Shown here: one piece after another, positions 1-5,711 of the stretch
How positions within the stretch are numbered: the stretch's first letter is position 1
Layout: every line of letters begins with the position of its first letter
Origin: a virus
Direction: 5' to 3' (one strand)
IMG/VR virus record: IMGVR_UViG_3300030116_002663
Coordinates: 1 to 26,039 of that record
DNA: 26,039 nt
Translations under genes and position numbers: made by a program
Notes under the pieces: generated by a model
Databases searched by the model: none
Told to the model about the DNA's origin: nothing
Seen by the model: only the letters and a program-made list of their open reading frames with translations

Positions 1-2
1 AG

Positions 3-563
3 TCTTTTGAGTTTGCTCAAAGACAAGCTAAAAGCTTATGCGAATCTGATCTTGTACCAACAAGCTATCAAGGTCAAAAAGGATTATCTAACTGTCTAGT
101 TGCATTAGAAATGAGTAAGAGGATGAATCTTAGTCCGTTAACAGTAATGCAAAACTTAAATGTGATACATGGCAGACCAACATGGAGTTCTCAATTTATA
201 ACTTCTAACATACTTGGCTGCGGTAGATTTAAAAACTTTGACTATGTTGTTACTGGTAAAGATGAGACGCTATCTGTTCAATGCCAAGCTATAAGACTTG
301 AGGACAACAAGTTAGTTAAAGGTACGGCAGTATCTATGAAGATGGCACAAAAAGAAGGTTGGACTAGGAAGAATCCTAAGTATCAATCAATGCCAGAATT
401 AATGCTTAAAAACCGAGCAGCTACTTTCTTTGGTAGGCAATACATTCCTGATCTTTTATTAGGTGTGCAAACTAGCGAAGAAGTAGTTGATATACAACCT
501 ATTGATGTTACTACGAGTAATGTTGAAGTAGTACAGGAGGCTAAAGATGACTTCGGATTTTAA
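3..563 (+). CDS. RecT-like single-strand annealing protein (5' end outside window)
   Basis: The reading frame is open from the left edge, so the N terminus is missing and 186 residues are visible; the first in-frame ATG at 111 is internal. The stretch with LVALEMSKRMNLSP, VMQNLNVIHGRPTWSSQF and, later, SMPELMLKNRAATFFGRQ resembles a phage family I know as RecT-type recombinases, which anneal single-stranded DNA during recombination and replication. That family call is from memory of motifs, not a search. The protein ends in an acidic-aromatic tail (AKDDFGF). The position just upstream of an SSB-like gene supports a recombination role, since annealing proteins and SSBs often sit together. A different DNA-metabolism role remains possible. 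Confidence 0.6.
   Translation, partial: SFEFAQRQAKSLCESDLVPTSYQGQKGLSNCLVALEMSKRMNLSPLTVMQNLNVIHGRPTWSSQFITSNILGCGRFKNFDYVVTGKDETLSVQCQAIRLEDNKLVKGTAVSMKMAQKEGWTRKNPKYQSMPELMLKNRAATFFGRQYIPDLLLGVQTSEEVVDIQPIDVTTSNVEVVQEAKDDFGF
535..540 (+). promoter_or_regulatory. Shine-Dalgarno AGGAGG for the HTH gene
   Basis: A perfect AGGAGG lies 6 nt before the ATG at 547, inside the end of the upstream recombination gene. It fixes the start of the HTH gene and implies coupled translation. Confidence 0.8.
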
Positions 564-738
564 GAAAGAGTTTTTAACACCTAACGAACTTGCTGAAAGA
601 TGGCGAGTTCATATTGGTTCTGTTGAGAGATGGAGAAGAGAAGGCAAACCGCCTTCTTTCTACACCATCAATGGAAAGATCCTCTATAAGTTGGCTGAGA
701 TAGAGGATTTAGAATCAGCCAAACGTCAATCCAATTAA
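547..738 (+). CDS. Excisionase/MerR-type helix-turn-helix protein
   Basis: A 63-residue protein. Residues about 9-55 (FLTPNELAERWRVHIGSVER, then WRREGKPPSFYTINGKILYK) have the layout of the small winged HTH found in excisionases and MerR-like regulators: a recognition helix followed by a wing and a tail helix. It would bind DNA as a regulator or recombination directionality factor. The start is fixed by AGGAGG 6 nt upstream, and the gene overlaps the preceding one by 17 nt. No integrase is visible in this window, so an excision role is unproven; it may simply regulate early genes. Confidence 0.75.
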   Translation: MTSDFKKEFLTPNELAERWRVHIGSVERWRREGKPPSFYTINGKILYKLAEIEDLESAKRQSN

Positions 739-747
739 TTTTTATCT

Positions 748-1125
748 ATGGACTTTAAATTACCACTTGCAGTTTTCTCGCAAACAGAAGAAGACCACAA
801 AAAGCGTTATAAGGAGAACTATGATCCTTCTAAAAACTATCCTAAGTATTCTGGAGTTTTGCAAATTACAGAAGAACAGATTATCAAGCTATGTACTTAT
901 GTACAAAAAGCAAAGCCAGAACATAGCGACTTTCATGGAGAAGGTGTAGTTACTATTAGAGCTACAGGCTATTTAAATGAAGCTAAGTCAGGTAAAAAAT
1001 ATATCGGTCTAAACCTAGAGCCTGATTTTAAGACTATGAAAGCTATAGAAGAAGCTGATGCGAATGAGTCTGCAAGTCCTTCAAATTCCACACCTAAAAA
1101 ACAAGAAGAGGAATTTCCTTTTTAA
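748..1125 (+). CDS. Small SSB-like single-stranded DNA-binding protein
   Basis: A 125-residue protein. The central part (about residues 25-95) alternates polar and hydrophobic residues, as in VVTIRATGYLNEA and KKYIGLNLEP, compatible with an OB-fold. After a Ser/Pro/Lys linker it ends in EEEFPF, which matches the acidic tip ending in Pro-Phe of bacterial and phage SSBs (typically DDIPF), used to dock partner proteins. This tip is the strongest evidence. The gene lies 9 nt after the HTH gene and shares the block with the RecT-like protein. It is shorter than bacterial SSB (about 170 residues), as phage versions often are. Confidence 0.65.
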   Translation: MDFKLPLAVFSQTEEDHKKRYKENYDPSKNYPKYSGVLQITEEQIIKLCTYVQKAKPEHSDFHGEGVVTIRATGYLNEAKSGKKYIGLNLEPDFKTMKAIEEADANESASPSNSTPKKQEEEFPF

Positions 1126-1216
1126 TATTGGGGCTGTGAAGACTTTTTAAGAGTTTTGGCTTCATGTAAGACCCCTCACTTTTAGTAGATTTTAAGCAAA
1201 ATTAAGCTAAAATAGA
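1126..1216 (+). other. Intergenic gap with weak imperfect stem
   Basis: The gap holds GGGG (1130-1133) and TGAAG (1137-1141), which could pair with CTTCA (1160-1164) and CCCC (1172-1175). The stem is interrupted and there is no clean T-run, so it is at best a weak terminator or processing hairpin. The stretch before the next gene is AT-rich (TTAAGCAAAATTAAGC, then TAAAAT) and may carry a promoter, but no convincing -35/-10 pair was found. Confidence 0.25.
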
Positions 1217-1621
1217 ATGAAATTATCCTTATCTATGCCTTTAACATTTAACAGTAAACAAATTGATAAAGTTGTCACGATTGATGACGTTGGATCTTTA
1301 TCTAATCCAGAGATTTTGTTGTTAAAAGATGAATTAATGACGGCTATTAAAAATATGGATGATTATATTAAGAAATTTAAACAGGAAAAACAAGAAAAAT
1401 ATGACAAAGATTGGCATCAAAAAGTAAGGCGAAAACAACAGGTTTGCAAAGCATTTTTATCACAACTTATTAGTTTAGATCATGATGAAACTTTATTTAG
1501 GTCAATATACGATAAACATTTTTCACAAATTATCTTAGAATATATAGATAGGAACGAGTTTAGATCTATTCACAACAAGGCACGTTCTTTAGCTATTGCT
1601 GAATTGGAAAAAATAACATGA
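1217..1621 (+). CDS. Hypothetical helical protein
   Basis: A 134-residue protein of no family I recognise. The N-terminal 30 residues look beta-like (LSLSMPLTFNSKQ, KVVTIDDVG). The rest is charged and probably helical, with a lysine/glutamate-rich segment (KKFKQEKQEKYDKDWHQKVR) at about residues 53-75. There is no signal peptide, membrane segment or cysteine cluster. No strong ribosome site precedes the ATG. It overlaps the next gene by ATGA, so the two are probably co-translated. It is likely an early accessory gene. Confidence 0.7.
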   Translation: MKLSLSMPLTFNSKQIDKVVTIDDVGSLSNPEILLLKDELMTAIKNMDDYIKKFKQEKQEKYDKDWHQKVRRKQQVCKAFLSQLISLDHDETLFRSIYDKHFSQIILEYIDRNEFRSIHNKARSLAIAELEKIT

Positions 1622-1914
1622 CACCAAAATACACAAACGGGAAAAGAAGTAACAAGTCAGACTTGAAACTTCAAAAATTAAAAGAAAACAGATTAGAAGA
1701 ATATGCTAAAAAATTAGATAGAGATATAAGAGGTTACGATCACATTGTCGAATATGCCGATAATCATACTGCAATTCTTCGTAGTGATTGGGTTGATGAA
1801 AATATTAGAACTATTATTGTCAAACATAACTACAAAGTTAATAAAGTAGATAAAATGTTAATTCGTGATTTTACTGACAAAGAACAGGAGGCAGCAGAAA
1901 ATGAGATCGAATAA
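1618..1914 (+). CDS. Hypothetical basic small protein
   Basis: A 98-residue protein starting inside the stop of the previous gene (ATGA overlap). The N-terminal third is lysine/arginine rich (NGKRSNKSDLKLQKLKENR) and the C terminus is acidic (DKEQEAAENEIE). The middle (YDHIVEYADNHTAILRSDWV, then IRTIIVKHNYKV) suggests a small alpha/beta fold. I do not recognise the family. The gene overlaps the following small gene in another frame, and the ribosome site of that gene lies within this one, typical of a compact phage early operon. Confidence 0.65.
   Translation: MTPKYTNGKRSNKSDLKLQKLKENRLEEYAKKLDRDIRGYDHIVEYADNHTAILRSDWVDENIRTIIVKHNYKVNKVDKMLIRDFTDKEQEAAENEIE
1886..1891 (+). promoter_or_regulatory. 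Shine-Dalgarno AGGAGG deciding the start at 1901
   Basis: AGGAGG lies 9 nt before the ATG at 1901 and supports that ATG rather than the earlier in-frame ATG at 1865, which would add 12 residues and has no such site. Confidence 0.7.
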
Positions 1915-2122
1915 TTTTCCTGACAAAGAAATACTAGAAATGACACCTGATATGGAAGGTGTTACCAGACCAAAAAAAGATAAAAAAACTAAAAAATTTA
2001 CTTTTATTGTAAATGGTATTGGAAAAGCTCCTATGAAACTAACAACTTACGCAGAAACACAAAACAAAGCAATTAAATATATTAAAGCTAGATGGAGAGA
2101 TTGTACCTATAGGTTGATATGA
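1901..2122 (+). CDS. Hypothetical small protein
   Basis: A 73-residue protein when started at the ATG preceded by AGGAGG. The N-terminal segment is polar (EILEMTPDMEGVTRP) with a lysine run. The C-terminal half reads as a small beta-alpha-beta unit (FTFIVNGIGKAPMKLTTYAE, then QNKAIKYIKARWRDCTY), similar in style to short phage proteins in which a strand pair is followed by an amphipathic helix. No family is recognised. It overlaps the upstream gene by 14 nt and the next micro-gene by ATGA. Confidence 0.65.
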   Translation: MRSNNFPDKEILEMTPDMEGVTRPKKDKKTKKFTFIVNGIGKAPMKLTTYAETQNKAIKYIKARWRDCTYRLI

Positions 2123-2202
2123 CGAAAAAAGAAAAAATAGAAGCTGCTAAGAAACGAATAGCAGAACTAGAAATTCTTATTAAGTGTTGGCAACAGAAAT
2201 AA
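2119..2202 (+). CDS. 27-residue helical micro-protein
   Basis: The ATG overlaps the preceding stop (ATGA) and the frame runs 27 codons to TAA. The peptide begins MTKKEKIEAAKKRIAELEIL and ends in CWQQK. Its heptad-like pattern of Ile, Ala and Leu makes one amphipathic helix with a basic/acidic surface. From memory, similar lone-helix micro-proteins recur in marine cyanophage genomes; I have not checked this. Overlap coupling and clean composition argue that it is translated. Function unknown. Confidence 0.5.
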   Translation: MTKKEKIEAAKKRIAELEILIKCWQQK

Positions 2203-2205
2203 ATT

Positions 2206-2391
2206 TTGTATGTCACACATTTAGTCTCCAAAGGTAATTTTGGAGTTCAGCCCATATATTATGGTCTTACAGTAAAATTTAAAGGATGGTTTTATGACGG
2301 AAAAGTTGTCTATCTCAGCAGAACATTTGAGACACGATCAGAAGCGCAAGCAGCAGCAGAGAGACTTAGGGCAGATCATATGTTGCGGTAA
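2206..2391 (+). CDS. Hypothetical protein, TTG start uncertain
   Basis: A 61-codon frame following the stop of the 27-residue gene in the same phase. No in-frame ATG exists except near the end, so a TTG start at 2206 is assumed and no ribosome site is obvious. The product has beta-strand-like text (PIYYGLTVKFKGWFYDGKVV) and then a helix with RSEAQAAAERLRADH, which looks like a real protein rather than noise. It overlaps the next gene (from 2294) by 98 nt in a different phase. Either both are translated or this one is a decayed or mis-started frame. Confidence 0.45.
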   Translation: MYVTHLVSKGNFGVQPIYYGLTVKFKGWFYDGKVVYLSRTFETRSEAQAAAERLRADHMLR

Positions 2392-2461
2392 TCATGTGTT
2401 TAGGGTTATAAATGGTAGAAGATACTGGCTAAGCCCTCCACCTGATGATTACGAGGCATAA
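2294..2461 (+). CDS. 55-residue hypothetical protein
   Basis: ATG at 2294 is preceded by AAAGGA at 2281-2286, a reasonable ribosome site 7 nt away. The product starts MTEKLSISAEHLRHDQKR, has a Gln-rich helix, then a compact segment with CCGNHVFRVINGRRYW, and ends LSPPPDDYEA. The end looks like a small beta unit with a proline-rich acidic tail. No family is recognised. It overlaps the preceding frame by 98 nt and ends 8 nt before the next gene. It is too short for many gene callers. Confidence 0.5.
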   Translation: MTEKLSISAEHLRHDQKRKQQQRDLGQIICCGNHVFRVINGRRYWLSPPPDDYEA

Positions 2462-2469
2462 ACCCCAAA

Positions 2470-2784
2470 ATGGCTTCTCTTAGATACCATGCTGGTCGCA
2501 TGGTTCTATATGAAGAAGAACCTACAGTATGGCGAGTTAAAATAAAAACAAAAAAGGGCAAATTAAATTTACCATTACAAGCTAAAGAATTAGAACCTGC
2601 GCTTATTGAAGCTGAATATTTATATGCAGATGCTAGATGTATGAGTAGAGATCACCCTTTATGTATAGATTGCATTCACCACCTAGTTATAAAAGCAGAA
2701 TGTGGTCTTGGTATGCCAGAAGGGAAAGCTAGTGGAGGGGTTTGGGCGAAGGATTGCGCTTACTTTTGGGAGAAGAAGATTTAG
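2470..2784 (+). CDS. Cysteine-rich probable metal-binding small protein
   Basis: A 104-residue protein. The C-terminal half holds Cys57, Cys65, Cys68, His70/71, Cys78 and Cys96, within CIDCIHH, ECGLGMPEG and KDCAYFW. The CxxC plus later cysteines suggest a zinc or iron-sulfur site. The N-terminal half (EPTVWRVKIKTKKGKLNLPL) is probably a beta-sheet. I recall this Cys pattern with a GxPE turn from small cyanophage proteins of unknown function, but that is memory only. It is the last plus-strand gene of the left block, and its 3' end overlaps the 3' end of a minus-strand gene by 56 nt. Confidence 0.65.
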   Translation: MASLRYHAGRMVLYEEEPTVWRVKIKTKKGKLNLPLQAKELEPALIEAEYLYADARCMSRDHPLCIDCIHHLVIKAECGLGMPEGKASGGVWAKDCAYFWEKKI

Positions 2785-3031
2785 GGTCTATTTTATCTAT
2801 ATGATCGCCAGCTTGGTTTATTATCTTTACTAATCTGAAATTTTCTTTTGCAAAAGCACTTATAAGATCTGAAATATCGTTAGGATCAAGCGTATCTATG
2901 ATGTGACGTAAAAATACCTCAACTTGCAATTCCTCTTCTAATGTAACGTCAGCTAAAACCCAAGGCTCTACTTTGCGTCTTTTTTTAGCTTGTTTGTTAA
3001 ACCAGTTTGACCAAGGCATTACAAGTTTCAT
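2729..3031 (-). CDS. Hypothetical acidic/basic protein
   Basis: I chose the ATG at 3031 (100 residues) because GGAGGG lies 7 nt upstream; a GTG seven codons earlier (3052) is possible but lacks a site. The protein starts MKLVMPWSNWFNKQAKKRRK, has a central helical part with EEELQVEVFLRHIIDTLDP and DISDLISAF, and ends in a Ser/Pro/Lys tail. There is no transmembrane segment and no recognised family. It is convergent with the cysteine-rich gene and overlaps it by 56 nt at the 3' end, so the tail codons are antisense to that gene. Confidence 0.55.
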   Translation of the reverse strand: MKLVMPWSNWFNKQAKKRRKVEPWVLADVTLEEELQVEVFLRHIIDTLDPNDISDLISAFAKENFRLVKIINQAGDHIDKIDPKSSSPKSKRNPSPKPLH

Positions 3032-3038
3032 TACAAGT

Positions 3039-3044
3039 CCCTCC
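3039..3044 (-). promoter_or_regulatory. Shine-Dalgarno GGAGGG for the minus-strand gene at 3031
   Basis: Read on the minus strand, GGAGGG is followed by 7 nt and then ATG. It sets the start at 3031. Confidence 0.6.
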
Positions 3045-3084
3045 AACCACACCCTAGCGTACTGGTCTTATAAGGCAACAAAGC

Positions 3085-3090
3085 TATACT
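3085..3090 (+). promoter_or_regulatory. Possible -10 box (TATACT) before the lysine-rich micro-gene
   Basis: TATACT (5 of 6 to consensus) lies 23 nt before the ATG at 3114, in the 82-nt divergent gap. No good -35 sits at the right distance, so this is only a candidate. Confidence 0.2.
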
Positions 3091-3113
3091 TGGCTTAGTT
3101 ACACTTACACACT

Positions 3114-3176
3114 ATGCCCGGCCATTACGGAACTGGAATGAAAAAGAAAAAGAAGAAAAAAGGCGGTAAAAAGTAA
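3114..3176 (+). CDS. 20-residue polylysine micro-protein
   Basis: The frame reads MPGHYGTGM, then seven lysines, then GGKK and a TAA stop. The peptide is extremely basic, 10 of 20 residues being Lys including one uninterrupted run of seven. I recall micro-ORFs starting MPGHYG or MPSHYG with lysine-rich tails from marine cyanophage genomes, which makes chance less likely, but I cannot verify this here. It sits alone on the plus strand between two minus-strand genes, with no clear ribosome site. It could bind nucleic acid or acidic surfaces; function unknown. Confidence 0.45.
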   Translation: MPGHYGTGMKKKKKKKGGKK

Positions 3177-3177
3177 T

Positions 3178-3339
3178 TTATCTACCCGGAAATAAAGCTC
3201 TTTCTAACATATCGCAAAGGCGATTATCAACATTATTATCTGATTTATTGACCATAGCCCGTACTATATCAAGTGCGAGTTTTTTTATTGCTTTCCCACG
3301 AAGGAAGGCAAAAAGAATAGGCTCAATTACTTTTAGCAT
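3178..3339 (-). CDS. Small hypothetical protein, probable amphipathic/membrane-associated
   Basis: A 53-residue product from the ATG at 3339; a TTG at 3375 would add 12 residues (SYYKSSNII...). The sequence has a hydrophobic N-terminal helix (MLKVIEPILFAFLRGKAIKK), then LALDIVRAMVNKSDNNVDNR, and ends ALFPGR. The layout resembles short cyanophage proteins that I remember as conserved but unnamed, often near lysis or tail accessory genes. The stop is 1 nt from the end of the opposing lysine-rich micro-gene. No ribosome site is clear for either start. Confidence 0.55.
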   Translation of the reverse strand: MLKVIEPILFAFLRGKAIKKLALDIVRAMVNKSDNNVDNRLCDMLERALFPGR

Positions 3340-3392
3340 TGTAATTATTATATTGCTAGATTTATAGTAGCTCAATCCTCATACTTAGAGCT

Positions 3393-3428
3393 ATAGCCTC
3401 TTCTTCTGGTCATAACGGAAGAGGCTAT
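3393..3428. repeat. 11-bp perfect inverted repeat (hairpin)
   Basis: ATAGCCTCTTC (3393-3403) is the exact reverse complement of GAAGAGGCTAT (3418-3428), with a 14-nt loop. The right arm includes the stop codon of the minus-strand gene ending at 3425. On the minus strand no T-run follows, so a classic intrinsic terminator is doubtful; an RNA-processing or transcript-protecting hairpin is an alternative. Confidence 0.7.
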
Positions 3429-3655
3429 CTTCTTGGCTTTATTTCTACAACTGCTAGTTCTACTTCTTTTAAACGATGAAATACCTCTTTCATGTCATCG
3501 TGCATATCATCTATTTTTGTAGTCAATAATTCTATAGCTGTTGTATTTCTCACGAGATCATCTCTTGATTGCCTACCCCGATAAGATATTGACCCTACAG
3601 ATACAAAACAAGCTGTCAATAATGCCCCACCTACTGCTGCGACTACCTCTACCAC
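3425..3655 (-). CDS. Small membrane protein with C-terminal coiled coil (holin-like candidate)
   Basis: I chose the GTG at 3655 (76 residues) because a GAGG lies 9 nt upstream and the product then begins directly with a membrane helix. A TTG at 3670 or one at 3730 would extend it, the latter running far into the divergent gene. Residues about 1-24 (MVEVVAAVGGALLTACFVSV) form one transmembrane helix. The rest (RDDLVRNTTAIELLTTKIDD, then MKEVFHRLKEVELAVVEI) is a heptad-patterned coiled coil. One TM plus coiled coil recalls small holin or lysis-accessory proteins, but no family motif proves it. Confidence 0.55.
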   Translation of the reverse strand: MVEVVAAVGGALLTACFVSVGSISYRGRQSRDDLVRNTTAIELLTTKIDDMHDDMKEVFHRLKEVELAVVEIKPRR

Positions 3656-3684
3656 TTTACGAGTCCTCAATATATGTCTATTAT
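3656..3684 (+). promoter_or_regulatory. Candidate sigma-70-type promoter for the exported cassette
   Basis: TTTACG (4 of 6 to the -35 consensus) and TATTAT (5 of 6 to the -10) are separated by exactly 17 nt, just at the divergent boundary. Transcription would begin near 3691, which would favour the ATG at 3698 over 3674 for the first gene. AT-richness makes chance matches common. Confidence 0.25.
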
Positions 3685-4123
3685 ACAGAAAAACCCTATG
3701 GAAAAAGAAAAAATCAAAGATATACCACAAAAGAGTAAAGAATTAGAAGATGACAAACCTGACTATCAGGAGAAAATCACCTTTTTAGTTTCGACTATAG
3801 CTCAAGCTTTTATATTAACTTGGTGCTTATTAGTTTTATCTTTAGGGTATGTAAAACTACCAAATAAATTATTTGGAATAGATATACCAGATCAACCAAG
3901 AGTTGATAGTACTTTTGCTGCTGGACTTTTAGGAAATATTTTAGGTGGTCTTGGTATAAGTGTTAATGCTGCACAGGGAGCTAAAAAGAAGAAGAAAGAA
4001 GAAGGAGAAAATGGTAATATCAATAACTCTAGCGGTGGCACTCAAACCATCATAATAAAGCAGCCACTAGAAATTGTCACGACAAAACCTGACGTTATTA
4101 AAGTTGATCCTACAAAAAAATGA
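3674..4123 (+). CDS. Inner-membrane protein, first gene of the exported cassette
   Basis: 149 residues from ATG 3674, or 141 from ATG 3698 (MEKEKIKDIPQ). A charged N-terminal stretch is followed by one clear membrane helix, ITFLVSTIAQAFILTWCLLV, near residues 35-60. Then comes a segment DQPRVDSTFAAGLLGNILGG with a small-residue second hydrophobic stretch, a lysine-rich turn, and a Ser/Gly/Thr-rich C-terminal tail. It overlaps the next gene by ATGA, so it is probably made together with the three secreted proteins and may anchor or organise them. The function is unknown. Confidence 0.65.
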   Translation: MSIIQKNPMEKEKIKDIPQKSKELEDDKPDYQEKITFLVSTIAQAFILTWCLLVLSLGYVKLPNKLFGIDIPDQPRVDSTFAAGLLGNILGGLGISVNAAQGAKKKKKEEGENGNINNSSGGTQTIIIKQPLEIVTTKPDVIKVDPTKK

Positions 4124-4620
4124 AAAAACTACTTCCATTTATTTTTGCACTATCAGCAGTATCTCCAACCTATGCAGATCTTTCTCATAGTATTACTAGC
4201 TCTACAAAGTTAACAGTAGGCGGTGCAAGTACTACTGCTGATCGTATAGGATCTAGCTACTCTATTAGCGGTACAGGAGTTGATACAACACATGGCTCTG
4301 GTGATAATGCTGTAGCTAATGGAGTTGGCGCACTTGTAATTAGTAGCGGTGTAGGTACACCTCCTGATCTTACCGTTACCCAAGACGTACCTGCTAATAG
4401 TTTTAGTTTTAGTCAATCATTTACCCAAGCAGATGCAATTGCGGGGTCAGCAGTAACAACAGGTGCAGCCCCTAATTTTTCTGACATAACTTCTATAGCT
4501 GGAGGAACTGCTGGAAATTTAGCTGGAACAATTACTTCTGCTGGGGCAGTTACACTTACTGCTGGAGGACATAATACTGAAGCACTTGGTCAAATAACCT
4601 CTACATTAATAGTTGATTAA
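4120..4620 (+). CDS. Secreted beta-rich protein A
   Basis: 166 residues with a textbook Sec signal peptide: KK, a hydrophobic core (LLPFIFALSAVS), and a likely cleavage after PTYA (residue 19). The mature part has almost no charged residues and is rich in Ser, Thr, Gly, Ala and Val (TKLTVGGASTTADRIGSSYS, SFSFSQSFTQADAIAG, AGNLAGTITSAGAVTLTAGG), a composition typical of beta-structured surface or periplasmic proteins. There is no enzyme motif or lipobox. I recall similar proteins in marine cyanophages, always unnamed. It is the first of three consecutive exported products. Confidence 0.7.
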   Translation: MKKLLPFIFALSAVSPTYADLSHSITSSTKLTVGGASTTADRIGSSYSISGTGVDTTHGSGDNAVANGVGALVISSGVGTPPDLTVTQDVPANSFSFSQSFTQADAIAGSAVTTGAAPNFSDITSIAGGTAGNLAGTITSAGAVTLTAGGHNTEALGQITSTLIVD

Positions 4621-4628
4621 CTAAAGCT

Positions 4629-5057
4629 ATGTATAGGTATGCCATTTTGCTAAGTCTTTTTAGCGCACCTGTATATGCTCAAAGTGTTATTCCTAATTTC
4701 AATCAAGGTGTGCTTACTCAAAGATCAGAAACCAAGAGTACTGTAGTGGAGGACATAAAAAGTTTTGATATACGCAATGGTTATCAACTGACAGTAGGTG
4801 GTGAAAATGTAAAAAGCTCTACTGGTAATGTAGCTCCTGATGGGTGGACAAAATTAGATACAACGATACAAGGCACAGGAACCACTTATGTATCCCCTAA
4901 TTTAGATAACAAACCTACTTTTAGTATTGTGAACGAGGGCGAGAGTTTTCAATATTATGAAACGTTAGAATCTCCCGGTATCACTAACTATACCCATATT
5001 CTTAGAACTACCCAAATAGAAAATATTACTGATACAACAAGTACCTTTAGTCAATGA
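4629..5057 (+). CDS. Secreted protein B
   Basis: 142 residues. The signal peptide is MYRYAILLSLFSAPVYA, with probable cleavage after residue 17. The mature part begins QSVIPNFNQGVLTQRSE and is Thr/Ser/Asn rich, probably beta. A segment YQLTVGGENV echoes KLTVGGA in the preceding protein. It ends in TDTTSTFSQ. The stop overlaps the ATG of the next gene (ATGA). No cysteine, lipobox or enzyme motif is present. It is probably periplasmic or virion-associated; function unknown. Confidence 0.7.
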   Translation: MYRYAILLSLFSAPVYAQSVIPNFNQGVLTQRSETKSTVVEDIKSFDIRNGYQLTVGGENVKSSTGNVAPDGWTKLDTTIQGTGTTYVSPNLDNKPTFSIVNEGESFQYYETLESPGITNYTHILRTTQIENITDTTSTFSQ

Positions 5058-5707
5058 AGAAATATTTATGTTTACTCTTTTTGATTAATAATCCTGTCTT
5101 TGCAAATTCTGTGAATACGACTTCAAATAGTAGTGGTAGCGTTGTTAATCAAGCTGTACAGGTAGTACCCTCTAGGAATTTTAATTACCAGATGAACACT
5201 ATTCAATGTCAGGGCGCAACTTTAAATATTTCGCCATTTGTGTCTACAACTTATGGATTTGCCACTCCCTACGAGGAAACATTTGATAGACCAGTATATT
5301 CAAGGCGTGATACTGAAGGTGATTTTGATGATGAGAATGAGCCTATAGGTGATGGAGATGTAGACGTTGGTTATAGAGGTGAAATATTGTATTTTGAAAA
5401 AGTTAGAACTGGACAAAAACAATCTAATGTATCTATAAATGGAGGTATTACTGCGACATTTAGTATTCCATTAGATCGGGAACCTATAAGGCAATGTCGT
5501 GAGGCAATGAAGAAACAAAACGAATTATATGAAGCTTCACTAGCAGCGAAACGATTAAATTTTGAAATGAGTAGAGCAAAAACTTGTGTAGATAATTATA
5601 AGAATGGAATTAGGTTTAAGGAAGGCACACCAATGGCAAAATTATGCGAAGACGTAGAAATGTTGGAGTTTGAGTCCCATACACATAAAATTGAGAAAAA
5701 ACCATAA
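5054..5707 (+). CDS. Secreted protein C, helical C-terminal half
   Basis: 217 residues. The signal peptide MKKYLCLLFLINNPVFA is followed by a Ser/Asn-rich mature start. An acidic loop (DTEGDFDDENEPIGDGDVDV) lies around residues 90-112; then comes a beta stretch and a helical lysine/glutamate-rich C-terminal third (QCREAMKKQNELYEASLAAK). Four mature cysteines (in TIQCQ, RQCRE, KTCVD and KLCED) could form disulfides once exported. It starts inside the stop of the previous gene. It is the last gene before the convergent terminator. No family is recognised with confidence. Confidence 0.7.
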   Translation: MKKYLCLLFLINNPVFANSVNTTSNSSGSVVNQAVQVVPSRNFNYQMNTIQCQGATLNISPFVSTTYGFATPYEETFDRPVYSRRDTEGDFDDENEPIGDGDVDVGYRGEILYFEKVRTGQKQSNVSINGGITATFSIPLDREPIRQCREAMKKQNELYEASLAAKRLNFEMSRAKTCVDNYKNGIRFKEGTPMAKLCEDVEMLEFESHTHKIEKKP

Positions 5708-5711
5708 AAAT

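Noticed and set aside
767-949. 60-codon frame inside the SSB-like gene
   Set aside because: Alternative phase of a gene with a clear SSB tip; no ribosome site.
4210-4416. 68-codon minus-strand frame inside secreted gene A
   Set aside because: Composition is an artefact of the Ser/Thr/Gly-rich sense gene, which has the signal peptide and coupling.
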